Shown here: one piece after another, positions 35,251 to 47,837 of the stretch | How positions within the stretch are numbered: position 1 is the first letter of the stretch | Layout: every line of letters begins with the position of its first letter | Source: Orobanche coerulescens | Lineage: Eukaryota > Streptophyta > Magnoliopsida > Lamiales > Orobanchaceae | Direction of reading: 5' to 3' | NCBI GenBank assembly: GCA_033398695.1 | Contig: CM065816.1 | Coordinates: forward strand, 135,629,358-135,693,357 | Length of the DNA stretch: 64,000 nucleotides | Notes under the pieces: generated by a model | What the model was told of the DNA's origin: nothing | The model's input: the letters and a program-made list of their open reading frames with translations, nothing else | Database searches by the model: none | Position numbers and translations under genes: made by a program

Positions 35251-35555
35251 AGACAAATTCGATAAGTGGGTATCAAAAAACATGTTGTTAGACTTAGGGT
35301 GCAAAAAGAAATCTATGATATGTAAAGGGGTGCAGTCACATATTCCAGTATAAAGAATTATTTTAATACATCACTAATACACATGTTACTCCTAAGAATA
35401 TAAATTATTCCTTCGACCCATTCAATTTCACTTAAAAATAATTCCTTATACAATTTATTACTTTTACCTAATTCACATTACCTAATCTCCAATTCTCCAC
35501 CTACACACTCATCTAGATATATTTTACCTTTCAATATCAACAATACACTCACCAT
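35251..35555. other. AT-rich sequence, possible left arm of a Stowaway-like MITE
   Basis: ATTCCTTCGACCC near 35411 has an inverted partner (GGGTCGAAGAGAAT) at about 36252, suggesting an old MITE that was later split by the hAT-like element. Weak support. Confidence 0.35.
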
Positions 35556-36164
35556 TAGACCTCACAAAATGGGCCCAGGTCCGTGGACCTGGCCAGCCAA
35601 CCTATTTTTAGACGGGCATTGGGCTCCATTTTTCTGGTCCAAAAAAGCCTTGTGTTATAATATTTTAAATTTTTTCCTTATGTGTTTTGTTTGATTATGT
35701 TACATATATCTTCATTATTGATGTTATTTTATATTTGTATGGAAATTTGTGGTTACTTTGTTGTATCTCATATGAATATTAAATATGATTTTAGATAGTG
35801 TAATGGTGAATAATCTAATGATCAAACAAAAATAATTGCATATCTATTTTTTGATTGTGGTAATCTCGTAAATGATTTAATGATCATATAAAAATATTTT
35901 TTATATTTAATTTTTTGATTGTGGTATTATATTAAATGATATATAATCAAATAAATATATTTATATACTTATTTAGTATTTTTATATTATATTATATTGT
36001 ACTTTAAAAAGAAGAAGCTAGGGCGCGCGGTCCCGATCAAGCCCACTCGCAGCGGACCACCGGCCTCATTTTTTAGGCTAACGAAAAAAAGGGGCCTTTT
36101 AAGCCAGCAAAAAAAATTCCGTCCGTTTTTTGCCTGACCCGTTAGGGTCTTATTTGTAGGTCTA
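35556..36164. mobile_element. hAT-like non-autonomous element
   Basis: Terminal inverted repeats TAGACCT(C)ACAAA and TTTGTAGGTCTA bound a 609-bp stretch. The flanking 8-mers CTCACCAT (35548-35555) and TTCACCAT (36165-36172) differ by one transition; an 8-bp duplication is diagnostic for hAT. No transposase is present. Confidence 0.68.
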
Positions 36165-36458
36165 TTCACCATCAATATTTACACAAACTTTCAATCTATC
36201 ATTCGTCTATTTTGAATGAAATTTTTTGCACCATCTAACAACTTTTAATTAGGGTCGAAGAGAATGTATTACTTAAAATTCTAAATTTAATTTCTCATCA
36301 ATAGGTGGAATATTTTTATTATGCTTTTAGCCCAATGCCACGGAAAAGTCAGAAAAAGGACAAGTAAGGGGGTGGCAATGGTGCCTCTCAAATATCACAT
36401 AACCTCCGAAACAACCAATAATATCACTCCACCTAGCTTAACCTCCCAAACAACTTTT

Positions 36459-37499
36459 TGTTGGATACCGATTCGGATATTGCGCCGTTTGCGGAAGCGT
36501 AAATAAAAAGTGCGGAAAATAAAGGACACGAGGATTTATAGAGGTTCGGCTATAATCGAGCCTACGTCCTCTCTCGGTATCTTTTTCTATAGGATCAAGA
36601 TAAAAACCTCTACGCCTCTCTTCTATCGGTCGAGGTATAACCGTTACAATCACGTCTTCTATTGGTCCGTGATAAACCACTCGTACTTGTCTTTGCGTCG
36701 GTCCAAGTTAAACCGTTTTCCTTTTCTATCGGACAAGGAATCAACCGCTCTAGCTTTCTATGGGTACTAGATAAACCTCACTTAGATATCGATTGCGATT
36801 CTAATAATACCGGATTCTTGATCCTAATAACACCGAATCCAATCGTATCTTTTCTTTTACCACTCGTGTATGTTTTCGTGAATTCTCACTCAAACACTTA
36901 CAATTAAGCTCAATATCAACAACAAGAATGTGTGTAATAATATCACAAGTATAGACAATTTGCTCAAGGTTGTTGTACTCAAACAATACCATAGGGATGG
37001 TATTTATAGGCTCCATCTTCAAACTAGCCGTTAGCTGCCAGACTGCTCATTACGTACGTTATATGCTCTCCATTACGTACGTAAGCCTCATTACGTACGT
37101 TAACCATGGCTGGTTACGTACGTTAGCATCTTCACAAAACAGTCCAGTGAGTTTCATCATTTGAGTTACGTACGTTAGCCTTTCCTTTGTTACGTACGTT
37201 AAGATTACATCACTGATGACGTCATATATCCGTTGTATGCTTTGCTGACTTTGACTTCTCCAACGTTCACTTGTTTGAAATCCTTTACGTACGTTATACA
37301 ACCTTCATTACGTACGTTAAGCTGCTACCATTACGTACGTTAATGATCACATATTACGTACGTTAGCTTTGTGTTTTTCCAGCTTTTTGCACTTCGTTTT
37401 CCTTCGATGCTTGCTTCGTCTCTTCGTTGTTTTGTTTTGCTTATCAACATTAATCATCAAAACACTTTTAATTTATGTATGGAAGTAAATGTTCCAACA
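36459..37499 (-). repeat. 3' LTR of element F
   Basis: TGTTGGATACCG...GTTCCAACA on the + strand, 1041 bp. Contains nine TTACGTACGTTA-type palindromes (37050-37365), all with the full ACGTACGT core, and minus-strand TATA CCTATAAATACC at 36999-37010. Confidence 0.92.
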
Positions 37500-37971
37500 A
37501 TCTCCCCCTTTTTGATGATTACAAAACAACACTTCGTTAATGGGATTTTCCTGCAAAAATACAAATATATGTATATCTTTACAGACCAAAGTTTTTGACT
37601 TTGTCCGTTTCGTTAGAATCTTCTCCCATTTCTTTTTCGAGTCCTTCTATTCTTTTCTCCATTTTTAAATTTTCATCGTCTTTTCGATGTCTCCGCATTT
37701 TTCTTTTTCTGTCATTTTTTCGACTTCTCCTTTTCATTTTTGAACTCTTTCGTTTCTCCCCTTTTAGGGTAATCCCATTTTTCTTATTTTCCTCCTTTCT
37801 CTCCCCCTTTTTGTTTTCATCAAAAAGTGGATGAAATAACAATTGAAATAAATAATACCAATATAAAATATGCATGATACAATTTATGAATATTTGCATA
37901 AAGGGTAAAAACTCCCCCTGAGAATAATATCTCCCTTAAAAAAAATACTCCCCCTGAGTAAAATACAAAAA
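37500..37971 (-). other. Polypurine tract and purine-rich spacer of element F
   Basis: On the minus strand a purine-rich stretch with repeated CAAAAAGGGGGAG blocks runs up to the LTR; the block at the LTR edge (37500-37515) is the polypurine tract. Element D has the same arrangement. No gene is supported. Confidence 0.6.
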
Positions 37972-39508
37972 TCAATTTTTGGGGATCCAACCTATAGTTG
38001 GTTTTTGTTTAGAAACGTAGACGATATTTGAAACGATTGTTCCTTTAGGAACCCAAATTTTCTTAATTTTTATCGTCCGTCTCGGGCTTTTGCAACTTGA
38101 AATATGATGCTCGATTTTCAAACACTTTTCGCAATGGGGTATTTTAAGATTAACGGATTCGTTTTTCGATCGTGGCTTGAATCCTAACCCCTCTTTATTC
38201 AAAGTAAATTTTTGAACACCAAGCATTTGTTCAAATTTCTCGTTTCCGCACGAGAATTTCTTTGTCAAAGATTTAAGCTCGGTTTGGATTTTAACGAGAT
38301 CATTCTTCAAAATATTTTCATTTTCAATACATTTTGAATGATCGATTTCAACAGATTTTCCCTTCTCGATAATTTTGGAATTTTCAATTTCCAAAGATTT
38401 AATTTTAGACTTAAGGGATTTGATTTCCGATAATGCATTTTGAAAATCCGTATGTAATAATTCAAATGCATCAAAAAGTTCATCACGGGAGGATGTACTT
38501 ACCTGGCTTTCGACGTCGCTGTCGTCGAACGAACTCCGGGCCATGAGAGCGAGATTATTTTGATTGATGAAATCATCGTCTTCATCTTCATCGCTCCAAG
38601 TAGCCACGAGAACCTCCTTCTTGGGTTTGACACGACAATGCTTAGCGAAGTGGCCTGGTTTTCCACATAATCGACAAGAGTTGTCGAATTTCTTAGATTC
38701 GCCCGAGATATCCTTCTTCCTCCGGTTTAATAAGGTTTGAAACTTATTAATGTTTTTGGCATAATATGCCGATTCTTCGTCGCTTTCCTCCACCGGAATT
38801 TCTTCTTTCTTCCTCGACATCTTAGCCTTCATGGCTAACGATCGCTCCTTCGCCGCTTGACACTTCGTGATTTTAAAACAATCTCATAATTGATTAGTGA
38901 ACCAACAAGGGCACTAAAATCGAGCGTGTTGAGGTCTTTAGATTCCATAATCGCGTCACGGTGCCGTCCCATTCGCTAGGTAGTGATCGTAAAATTTTCT
39001 TAACTTTTTCACTACTAGATAATGGTTTGCCAAACGAAGCTAGTCCATTGGTGATGACCGAGAATCGGTCGAGCATATTGGTGATGGACTCGTCACCCTT
39101 CATCATGAATAACTCGTAGTCATGGAGAAGCATATTTATCTTCGTCTCCTTGACTTGAGTCGTCCCTTCGTGTGTGATTTCTAGAATTTTCCATATTTCT
39201 TTCGCACTCTCACACGATGAGATTCGATTGACCTCTTCCGGATTTAAGGCACAAAATAAGAGTTGAGTAGCCTTACAATTTAGATGGTCATTTTTCCAAT
39301 CGGCATCGTCGTATTCTTCGAAAGATTTGAGCGTACCGTCGGATTTGATTGGAACTTTCGGGCCAAGGCAAATAATCTTCCAAATTTCGATGTCGTATGC
39401 TCGGATGAATATCGACATCTTCTTCTTCCACGTCAAATAATTTGAGCCATCAAAGAATGGTGGTCGGTTGAGAGCAAGGCCTTCGACGGGAGCCATTTGA
39501 AAAGCCAT
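37972..39508 (-). pseudogene. gag of element F (frameshifted)
   Basis: Begins MAFQMAPVEGLALNR at 39508, with the copia UBN2-type gag signature (FFDGSNYLTWKKKM, DADWKNDHLNCKA, KETKINMLLHDYELFMM). The frame shifts at about 38840-38950, after which the second half (37972-38832) has an intact CCHC knuckle CRLCGKPGHFAKHC and a charged coiled-coil-like tail ending IGWIPKN. Length and order match element D's gag. Gag would package RNA; no other enzyme is encoded. Confidence 0.85.
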
Positions 39509-39565
39509 TTTGGATCTTCTCCTCGGATGTTAAGCCGCGTATTGGAGTACCGCTCCGATACCAAT

Positions 39566-40603
39566 TGTTGGATACCGATTCGGATATTGCGCCGTTTGCG
39601 GAAGCGTAAATAAAAAGTGCGGAAAATAAAGGACACGAGGATTTATAGAGGTTCGGCTATAATCGAGCCTACGTCCTCTCTCGGTATCTTTTTCTATAGG
39701 ATCAAGATAAAAACCTCTACGCCTCTCTTCTATCGGTCGAGGTATAACCGTTACAATCACGTCTTCTATTGGTCCGTGATAAACCACTCGTACTTGTCTT
39801 TGCGTCGGTCCAAGTTAAACCGTTTTCCTTTTCTATCGGACAAGGAATCAACCGCTCTAGCTTTCTATGGGTACTAGATAAACCTCACTTAGATATCGAT
39901 TGCGATTCTAATAATGCCGGATTCTTGATCCTAATAACACCGAATCCAATCGTATCTTTTCTTTTACCACTCGTGTATGTTTTCGTGAATTCTCACTCAA
40001 ACACTTACAATTAAGCTCAATATCAACAACAAGAATGTGTGTAATAATATCACAAGTATAGACAATTTGCTCAAGGTTGTTGTACTCAAACAATACCATA
40101 GGGATGGTATTTATAGGCTCCATCTTCAAACTAGCCGTTAGTCGCCAGATCGCTCATTACGACGTTATATGCTCTCCATTACGACGTAAGCCTCATTACG
40201 ACGTTAACCATTGGCCGTTACGACGTTAGCATCTTCACAAACAAATTCAGGTGAGTTTCATCATTTGAGTTACGTACGTTAGCCTTTCCTTTGTTACGTA
40301 CGTTAAGATTACATCACTGATGATGTCATATATCCGTTGTATGCTTTGCTGACTTTGACTTCTCCAACGTTCACTTGTTTGAAATCCTTTACGTACGTTA
40401 TACAACCTTCATTACGTACGTTAAGCTGCTACCATTACGTACGTTAATGATCACATATTACGTACGTTAGCTTTGTGTTTTTCCAGCTTTTTGCACTTCG
40501 TTTTCCTTCGATGCTTGCTTCGTCTCTTCGTTGTTTTGTTTTGCTTATCAACATTAATCATCAAAACACTTTTAATTTATGTATGGAAGTAAATGTTCCA
40601 ACA
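39566..40603 (-). repeat. 5' LTR of element F
   Basis: 1038 bp. Four palindromes here (40155-40230) read TTACGACGTTA, one base shorter than the TTACGTACGTTA of the partner LTR, while the later ones (40270-40470) are intact. TATA on the minus strand at 40106-40117. Confidence 0.92.
40106..40470 (-). promoter_or_regulatory. TTACGTACGTTA palindrome cluster upstream of TATA in element F
   Basis: Same arrangement as in element D, but with an ACGTACGT core in place of GCGTGCGC. ACGT cores are typical of plant bZIP-type sites; that is an inference only. Confidence 0.68.
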
Positions 40604-40816
40604 CTTTTTCAAACCTCCCAACCCTTTTTAGTGGCAACCATACCTTTTTAAACCTCCCAAACTACCATTTTTTTATTATTTTTTATTTTCATAATTAAAT
40701 AATTTAATAAAAACATAACATTTCATTAATAATTAAAACTAAAATACATAATACATGAAAAAAAGCATAAATTAAATGAAAATTACATAATACGTAAAAT
40801 AAAAGATAAGAAATAA

Positions 40817-41385
40817 CTAGTCATCAAGGTATGCTAAGTTTTGAACATCTACGTGCTCCGTAAGATCATATAGGAGACGATAATGGATTTGTTCGTCGAG
40901 TAACTCCGGTAGTACACTATCGTCATATACTGGCGCGACCGGCGGATCCATTATATAAACCGGTGATATTGCCTCCTGGTCGTCTTTTAAAATCATATTG
41001 CACAATATGATACACGTATTAACGACATGTCGAATCTTTTCTACCGACATAGCACGGAGAGGACGACTGAGAATCATCCATTTTCCCTTTAGACGACCAA
41101 AAGCTCGCTCGACATCTTTTCTTGCAGACTCTTGTAACTTCTTGAACCTTTTTTTCCTTCGGGTCATTGGGATGCTTATATGCTTTAACAAACGTAGAAT
41201 ATGTAGGATAGATTCCATCGGTAAGATAATATCCACGTTTGTAAAGACGTCCATTTACAGAAAATGAACTGTTTGGCGCCGTTCCATTTCGCTCCGTAGT
41301 ATACAATGGAGACTGGTTCAAAATATTGATATCGTTGTTCGCACCAGGAGGACCAAAAAATGAATGCCATATCCAACGGCTAGAA
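40817..41385 (-). pseudogene. PIF/Harbinger transposase (DDE_Tnp_4), C-terminal part
   Basis: On the minus strand: WHSFFGPPGANNDINILNQSP, then VNGRLYKRGYYLTDGIYPTYSTFVKAY, then a frameshift near 41150, then ESARKDVERAFGRLKGKWMIL and RHVVNTCIILCNMILKD, ending DVQNLAYLDD. This is the C-terminal half of a PIF/Harbinger nuclease, including the last catalytic acidic residue (DVERAFG). The N-terminal half is absent. Confidence 0.88.
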
Positions 41386-41597
41386 TATTACCGTTTGATT
41401 TTTTTTAATTTTTTTTTTTTTTTTTTTGGTCCAAGATCCAACGACTCTATATTAATTTCCGACGTCTCTTTTTTTGTTCCATGATCTATATTAAGATTTT
41501 CAAAAGCAAAAAGCTGCAAGACTGACGGGAAAGTTATGGAATATAAGGGACCCCACAACCCATAGATGGGTCTGGGTTACTCATCGGGCAATGGTGC

Positions 41598-42495
41598 TAA
41601 CCATTCTTTGCTCGAGTACTCGGATATTGACGTACTCGATTAAATGAGTACACTAATATACTCATATGTTTGATCAAATGAATACTATTGTAATTATAAA
41701 ATATGAGTATAGTTTTATTCTTAATATATATATATATATATGGCTGTTAGCGATTCAAGTGTACTCGAGAATCGCCCGAAAATCGCCCGAAAACCGTCCG
41801 ATAATAACTCGGATCGATACTCACTCGAAATGTTAGCAGTCCGAATATTGGTACCAAAGTTAGAACCAAAACTGATAAGGACCGAAACTGTTAACCCGGT
41901 AAAAAAAAATTGGTAATTTTTCGTTAATATAATACTGTATAAGGCATAAGTACATATATAAAAAATAAGTTTAAACGATCTTATCTCTTAATTTCCTTAG
42001 CATACATTTGAAAAAAACCCCCATTCTTGTATCGATTATGAGGTTTTAGTGATTAGGACTTTTTATGATCCAAGATACCGAGAACCCGCTCGAAATACCC
42101 GGGATCGATATTCACCCGAAACGTTAGCGGTCCAGATGCAAGTATTGAAGTTGGGACCCGAAATCGGTTAGGACCGAAACCGGTAATACTTGAGGCCTTA
42201 ACGGTCCAGACCGGGGAAGACAATACCCAGACCGAACCGGACCGAAAACAGTTTTATTCTTAATGTATATATATACAGTACAATTTTATTCTTAATATAT
42301 ATATATATATAGTACTCATATAATCAGTCAAATAAATATACAAGTATTCATATAATCGGTCATGACTCATGAGTATTGGAATACTCCAGTATTCTTTGAT
42401 CGGTACTGAAATATATTAAAGCATAACTTAAATACGGAAGGCTTTAAGCACCATATCTGTTCTTGTTACTCGTCACCCATTAATCACGATAAAAA
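41598..42495. repeat. Diverged direct repeat rich in accgaaac and ATAT runs
   Basis: GATCGATACTCACTCGAAA (41811) recurs as GATCGATATTCACCCGAAA (42103), 292 bp apart, with similar sequence following (GGACCGAAACTG / GGACCGAAACCG). TA runs occur at about 41722 and 42296. No gene supported. Confidence 0.55.
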
Positions 42496-42746
42496 TACTC
42501 TCTATGCCCCGCTTAAAATTTGAGACAGTGTATATTTGGTGTATTTTTTATAGGGACTGGTGTAAGTAATAATGACGGTATATCTGTTATTGAAATTAAA
42601 AAGTAAAAAGCAATAAGTGTGTGGTGGAAAGTAAAATTAAAAATTAATTGTTTAATTTGATTATGTAAATATAATAGTACATATTTACTTTTTAAAGAGA
42701 CCAAAAAATAAACAAATGTAAAGTATTAAGTGGGACGGTGAGAGTA
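42496..42746. mobile_element. Stowaway-type MITE
   Basis: Ends TACTCTCTATGCCCCGCTT and AAGTGGGACGGTGAGAGTA, imperfect inverted repeats of the plant Stowaway (Tc1/mariner) type, bounded by TA. About 250 bp, no coding. Confidence 0.75.
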
Positions 42747-42837
42747 ATAATCATCTTTTTTTTCATCTCCAGACTGAACTTTCTCGCTTTCCTATAAATA
42801 GACTCCATATGATGACTAAAACTCTGTTCTTTTGATC

Positions 42838-42935
42838 GAATTAATCAATCGAATCGAATCAATTGAATCGAATCGAATCGATTCGAATTGAATCGAATCG
42901 AATCAATCGATTCGAATCGAATCAATCAATCAAAT
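42838..42935. repeat. GAATC pentanucleotide repeat
   Basis: About 95 bp made of GAATC/AATCA units with several GAATCGATTC palindromes. Confidence 0.85.
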
Positions 42936-42943
42936 ATATATTA

Positions 42944-43135
42944 AGAGTAAATAATAATAATAATAATATAATATTAAAAATAATAAATATAATAAAATAA
43001 TAAGAAAAATAATAAAATAATAATGTGATAATAATATAATTAATTACAATCATAATAACAAAAATGATAAAAACTAATAAACATGCCCTAAATGTCTCAA
43101 ATGCCACAAAAGTATCAAATGTCACAAATAATAAT
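42944..43135. repeat. TAA-rich microsatellite block, left copy
   Basis: TAA units with embedded unique words (ATTAATTACAATCATAATAA, ATGTCACAAATAATAAT). The same block in the same order occurs at about 56374-56575. Confidence 0.85.
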
Positions 43136-43416
43136 CTAGATTTTATTTTGTATAGTTTTTCCCGTTTTACTACATTCGTCCCCTTAAAAGATTTATATTT
43201 GATTTATTTTCATTTTTTAGAAAATAATTGGATGTGATATGTCAGGCTAAAAATTAAATCAAGGCAAATTTTAAAGTATATTTCTTCGTCAAATTTTCTT
43301 TTATATCTTGAAGAAAGAAGATAATTTTATAATATAAGAGATTATAATATTTTTTGGTAGTGTGCATCTTAAAATATCATTCTTCCCTTTCTCTTGCTCC
43401 TCTTCTTTTTTGTGTT

Positions 43417-43480
43417 AAATTTAATAATAATAATAATAATCATAATAATATAATATAAAATAATAATATTAATCATAATA
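43417..43480. repeat. TAA microsatellite at the 5' border of the non-LTR element
   Basis: TAATAATAATAAT-type sequence directly abuts the GC-rich start of the non-LTR element (GTGCGGC at about 43481). Confidence 0.85.
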
Positions 43481-43976
43481 GTGCGGCTATCAAATGGCAG
43501 CTCCCAGCCTGGCGGCGCGTGGGGGCGCGTAATGGATTGTTTACATCATCGGCCGAAGACCGATTGTTCGCCTCTCCGAGACGTTCTTGCCCTCCACGTT
43601 TCAATCTATTCCGACAATGTTTACCTATGCGAATCTAGTCTGCAAATTCCGGCAGAAAACTCAATATTCGCCGGAATTTCTTTTGCCTTTTCTGGCCACG
43701 TCCGTGGCTCAAACTCTCGCGCACCACCCGTAATAGGTTCCTGCTGTAATTCCGATCATTTCCTCTCTGGTCCCTTCAGTTGACTCGCGGTTTCCGGCCG
43801 GTGACGTTTCTTGGTCAACTATTGGCCGCGGCCACCTTTTTGCAGATTCCGGCGAGGTCCGACCACCTCTCGGTCGCAGACCACTTCCGTTGGATCCCCC
43901 TCGTCGAGCTGCTTCCGTTGCATATTAATTCGACCAGGGCTGCCCTCTTGTTGTTTTGGGTTGTTGTTGCGTTCCC

Positions 43977-45584
43977 ATGCCTGACGTCGTTCGGTTTCAC
44001 TGTCCTTTTGTGGGTCTTTCTGGTTGTCGTGATGGTGGTCATGGCCTTGTTCGCACCTCACTGCTTACACATCTTCGTGATCGGCATTGTACTGGGGACG
44101 AACGGGTTATTACGCGCCACTCCCTTTCCACTTCTCTTTCGGTTTATTCCGACGCTGAGCTTACTTTTAAGCGTATGGGTATTTGGTTGTGTGGGGTTTG
44201 CTTTAAGACTCATACTTTTCGTGCTAAGTGTCGGCATGGTGGAGGTCCTGATTTTGTCCTGACACTTGATGGTGGTGATGGTGTTGTTCGTTATGTTCGA
44301 TATGATTTGCCGCGTCCGTCGACTCCGTCTTCCTTATCTCCTGAGGATGGCGCTGTGCCTTGTCTTTTGAATGTTACTACCCTTGATCGTTTGTTATCCA
44401 AGGGTTTGCGCACTGTCAAATCCATTCCTCCTAAGTGTCGTTTGGGATTTTCTCGGGTTTTTAAGGGGGCTCTTGATGCTGTGGCTTCCCCTCCTGAGGA
44501 CGTCACTTGCTCGGTCGGCTTGCTTGTATTGCCTCTTTGTATACTTAGGACCTTCTCCCCTAGGAGCAATCTTGAATGTCGGTCAGCGATCTTGCGTCAG
44601 CGTCAAGAGGAGAGTATTACCAGTGCCATTCGTACTTGGGGCGAGCCTGGTGGTAGCCTGCAGCTTCTGCAAGAGGCTTTAGCCGAGGTTTCTCCTTCGT
44701 TTGGGGTGGACGTGGACGACCACTTGGAGGAGCTTAATATTCGACAATGTAGGCGGAAAATTTGTGATGGTCATTATACGGCTGCGGTTAGGGTGCTTTC
44801 TTCGTCGGGTGTTGCTCCTTACTGTGATGATACTTTGGAGGCTTTACGAGATAAGCACCCACTTGCTCCATCCCCCGTCTTGCCGTCTTTGCCCCCTGAT
44901 CATCCTCCTCTTGTTGTTTCGGTGGATGTTGTTTTGGACATGATTAGGAGTTTTTCCGCGCGGCACCTCTTGTGGGCGGGATGGTCTTCGTGCTCAGCAT
45001 CTCTTAGATTGTTTCAGTGGGGCTGTTGTTGCTATTTCTGATGATTTGATCACCTCTATCTCTCAGGTGGTTAATATTTTCCTTGAGGGTCGGTGCCTGC
45101 AGGTCCTGGGTGAGTACATTGCTAGTGCTCCTCTCACCCCGCTTGTTAAACCAGGTGGTGGTATTCGTCTGGCTGCCGTGGGCACCGCTTTGGAGGCGTC
45201 TTGTCTCTAAGGTTGGTGCTGTTTTAGTTGGGCCGTCGTCGTGTGGTTATTTTGATGGTCTTCAGTTTGGTGTCGGGGTGTCCGGTGGAGGAGAAGCTAT
45301 TCTGCATGCCTTGAACCGGTTTGTTGAGGAGCGCGGCAATGATGTGGGCCTTTCCATGTTGTTGGTTGACTTCCAGAACGCCTTTAACATGGTCGACCGC
45401 GGGGCTATGTTACGTAAAGTTCATCTTCATTGCCCTGTTCTCTCCCGTTGGGTTGAATTTTGTTATTCTGCTCCTGCCTGCCCGGTTGTATTATGGGGAG
45501 CATAGTCTTTTGTCTTCTCAGGGGGTTCAATAGGGAGACCCATTGGGCCCTTTGCTGTTTGCCTTAGTTTTGCATCCCTTGGTG
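43977..45584 (+). pseudogene. Non-LTR retroelement ORF, 5' part: zinc fingers and RT up to the fingers/palm
   Basis: From ATG at 43977 (MPDVVRFHCPFVGLSG) there is a C2H2-like finger (HCPF...C...H-LRDRHC) and a second Cys/His group (CGVCFKTHTFRAKCRHGG), as in N-terminal DNA-binding parts of R2-like proteins. RT begins near 44920 (PLTPLVKPGGGIRLAAVG) and shows motif A, LLVDFQNAFNMVDR, and then GDPLGPLLFAL. Breaks: extra T near 44958, extra T near 45193, a TGCC duplication near 45480 and a TAG in the motif before GDPLG. Element B interrupts the frame at 45590. Confidence 0.75.
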
Positions 45585-45589
45585 TGTTC
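45585..45589 (+). other. Left target-site duplication of element B (TGTTC)
   Basis: TGTTC directly precedes the LTR; the identical 5-mer follows it at 54758-54762. Confidence 0.93.
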
Positions 45590-47622
45590 TGTAATATCCG
45601 TAACTTTCCATTTTTAGCAGTTTCCATTTTTGGTATATGTCTATTTTTATCGACTTGCTTGTAACCGTTTTGACATTGTGAATTTACTTTATTCTTGGAG
45701 TTTTTCCATTTGGATGAGTTTTGGTGATGTTTTCACGTAATTTCATTTTATGACATGTTTTGCCGTATGAACGTTCGATTCTCGTAAAACTCGTTCGTTT
45801 TCATTGTTTCTTGGTTTGTGCAAGTTCGTATGGTTGAGTTGGTCGTGTTGAGACTTTCGTTTTGTAAATTCGACGTCGTTTCGTGATTTTCGGGCACTTG
45901 GGCCATTTTTGTAATTTCCTATAAGTTTAGGGAATCTCATTTTCGTTGTCGCATTACGGACCCTCCGGTGGTCGGAATTATATTTTCTTTCAGCGCTTAC
46001 CTCTGTTGCCTTGTTTACTTCGTGTTTATGTTTCTGGATTCTGGCCTTATCATGCGTTTTGAGTTTCGTACCTTCGGCAGCAGCATTCTGGTCTGGGCAG
46101 TGCTGAACTGCTGTGTTGGTAGCGCACGCTACTCCTTTTCCCTTGCGTGCGCTATCGATGTGCAGTTAGCGTACGCTAACACGTTACTGTTAGCGTGCGC
46201 TAACGAGTGGTATTTAGCCACTGGACTGTTATAAGCCCCGTTAGCGCGCGCTACTTGTGTTAGTTAGCGTGCGCTAACTATGCAGTTTAAATAGATTAGC
46301 GGCAGTTCAGAAACAGCATTTTTCACTCTTTTCTTTCGTTTTCTTCACGGGGCGACTCCAGAGGGCAATTACCTTTAGTTCTGATCGGAGAATTCTTCGT
46401 ATTCCATCACCGTAGAATCGTGTTAGCATATTACCATCAGCGTAATCATCCTCCATCGTCCGAATCAGAGGTATTTTCGTCTAGAACCCTAAATTGTCAA
46501 TTTTGGGGGGTTTTCCGGGACTAGCTTATTAGACTCGAATTATTCTAGTATGTTGTGATATTCCTCATCGATTGTTGTTATTGGATGATTCCCAATCCGT
46601 TTTCCTCGAATTAATCCGTGAATTATTGATACGGGGAGATTTTGCGTAAACCCTCGTCCGTATCGATTGATCGTTCGTTATCGTAGTTTGTAATCGGGGT
46701 TATGGGTGTATTCCAATCTATTATTGTTGTCTGTTGGGACGGAACTACGTTGATTCTTTGTTTAGGAACCGTCGTTTTCCACCCGGACCGTTCGTAGTCG
46801 TGTTTCATTCCCGATTCTTCAAGAATGTCTCAAAGGCAAGTACTTTACATTTGTTTACATGGTCTAGTATTTGAATTGTGGCTATTCGTGGTTGTTGTGG
46901 ATGGATATGTGTATGTTCACCTAGGGACGGTCCGACGGGGCCTCTAGGGATACATATTGCCGTGTGTGTGCGTATCACGAACTATGGTTAACCACCCAGG
47001 GATGTCCGACGGGGCTCTATGGGGTACAGTGGCCGTGAGTCTCGTACCAAGGTTAACTTTGAATTTTTTTGTTGGAGAAAATGTGTTTTGTGCTTGTGCA
47101 CCGTATAATATTCCGGAATATAAATGATTTCTAAAATGATTTTGGCGCATATATTCATCTGATTAGAATGTAGTTCAAATAGATTGTACTTGCACTAGCA
47201 GTTGTCTCTAACCCCTTAAATGGGGGAAATACTTTTGTATTTCAGGTACCGGTCTTGGGGACAAGCGAGCATTCGGGCCGTACGAGGATGATGGGCAAGC
47301 ATGATACTGTTCAGTGGTCAATTGTTGGTGTTTTGTTCCGTTAGTTGTTATTGATGTCTTGTTTTGGGATTTTTGTATTATAAAATTGGTTTAAGTACTC
47401 GAGTACTTCCTTTTTAAAATTGTTAATGTTGTGTTCCCGTTTTGGGAAATGGATTTGATGTCGGATTTTATTTGTCATATTGTAGTCTTTTATTTGAATT
47501 GTCGTTTTGTTAATGATTGTATGTCGTTGTCGAATGTCATTTTGGTACGTTAGCCTGGTGGATACCACAGTGTGCGGGTCCACGGCGCTGTAATATGCCC
47601 TGATCGTCTTGGGGGTGTTACA
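45590..47622 (+). repeat. 5' LTR of element B
   Basis: TGTAATATCCG...GGTGTTACA. Palindromes (46120-46280: e.g. GTTAGCGTACGCTAAC, GTTAGCGTGCGCTAAC, GTTAGCGCGCGCTAC) precede the TATA-like TTTAAATAG (46286-46294). Confidence 0.93.
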
Positions 47623-47627
47623 AAATA

Positions 47628-47639
47628 TGGTATCAGAGC
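47628..47639 (+). other. Primer binding site of element B
   Basis: TGGTATCAGAGC, exact match to the initiator-Met tRNA 3' end, six bases inside the LTR. Confidence 0.9.
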
Positions 47640-47837
47640 TTTAGGTTTATGGATACCTAGGCTGTCGGTTATTTGGGTCTAGTTGAGTGTTGTTTTTGAA
47701 CAGTATCATTGCTACGCCATCATCTCAGTACGCCGGTGCTCGTAAGTTTTTCCTAACTTGACTAGTTTCACCGTTCTGTTCTATTCCTGTCTTAGTATCT
47801 TGTTGCGTTTTGCGTTTGAATTGTACTTACCTGTTAC

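Larger units (their letters stand above)
36459..40603 (-). mobile_element. Gag-only copia-like LTR element F (TR-GAG type)
   Basis: 4145 bp, with LTRs 36459-37499 and 39566-40603 and a perfect target duplication CTTTT (36454-36458 and 40604-40608). Only gag is present, on the minus strand. The primer site on the minus strand is TTGGTATCGGAGCGG. The LTRs are nearly identical apart from one 120-bp zone (about 40139-40260). This makes it younger than its relative D. Confidence 0.92.
36334..41597 (-). mobile_element. PIF/Harbinger relic, split by element F
   Basis: A transposase fragment (40817-41385) lies near the right side. Imperfect terminal inverted repeats are possible: AGCCCAATGCC on the left, and AGCACCATTGCC (complement) on the right near 41597. 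Because of the poor match the borders are tentative. Confidence 0.4.

Noticed and set aside
36334..41597. Direct words GGCAATGGTGC near 36372 and 41588 as Harbinger inverted ends
   Set aside because: They are in the same orientation, so they cannot be terminal inverted repeats; the alternative AGC(A)CCAATGCC ends are only weakly matched.
43815..44061. Minus-strand frames over the 5' part of the non-LTR element
   Set aside because: They are shadows of the + strand ORF, which has recognisable zinc fingers.
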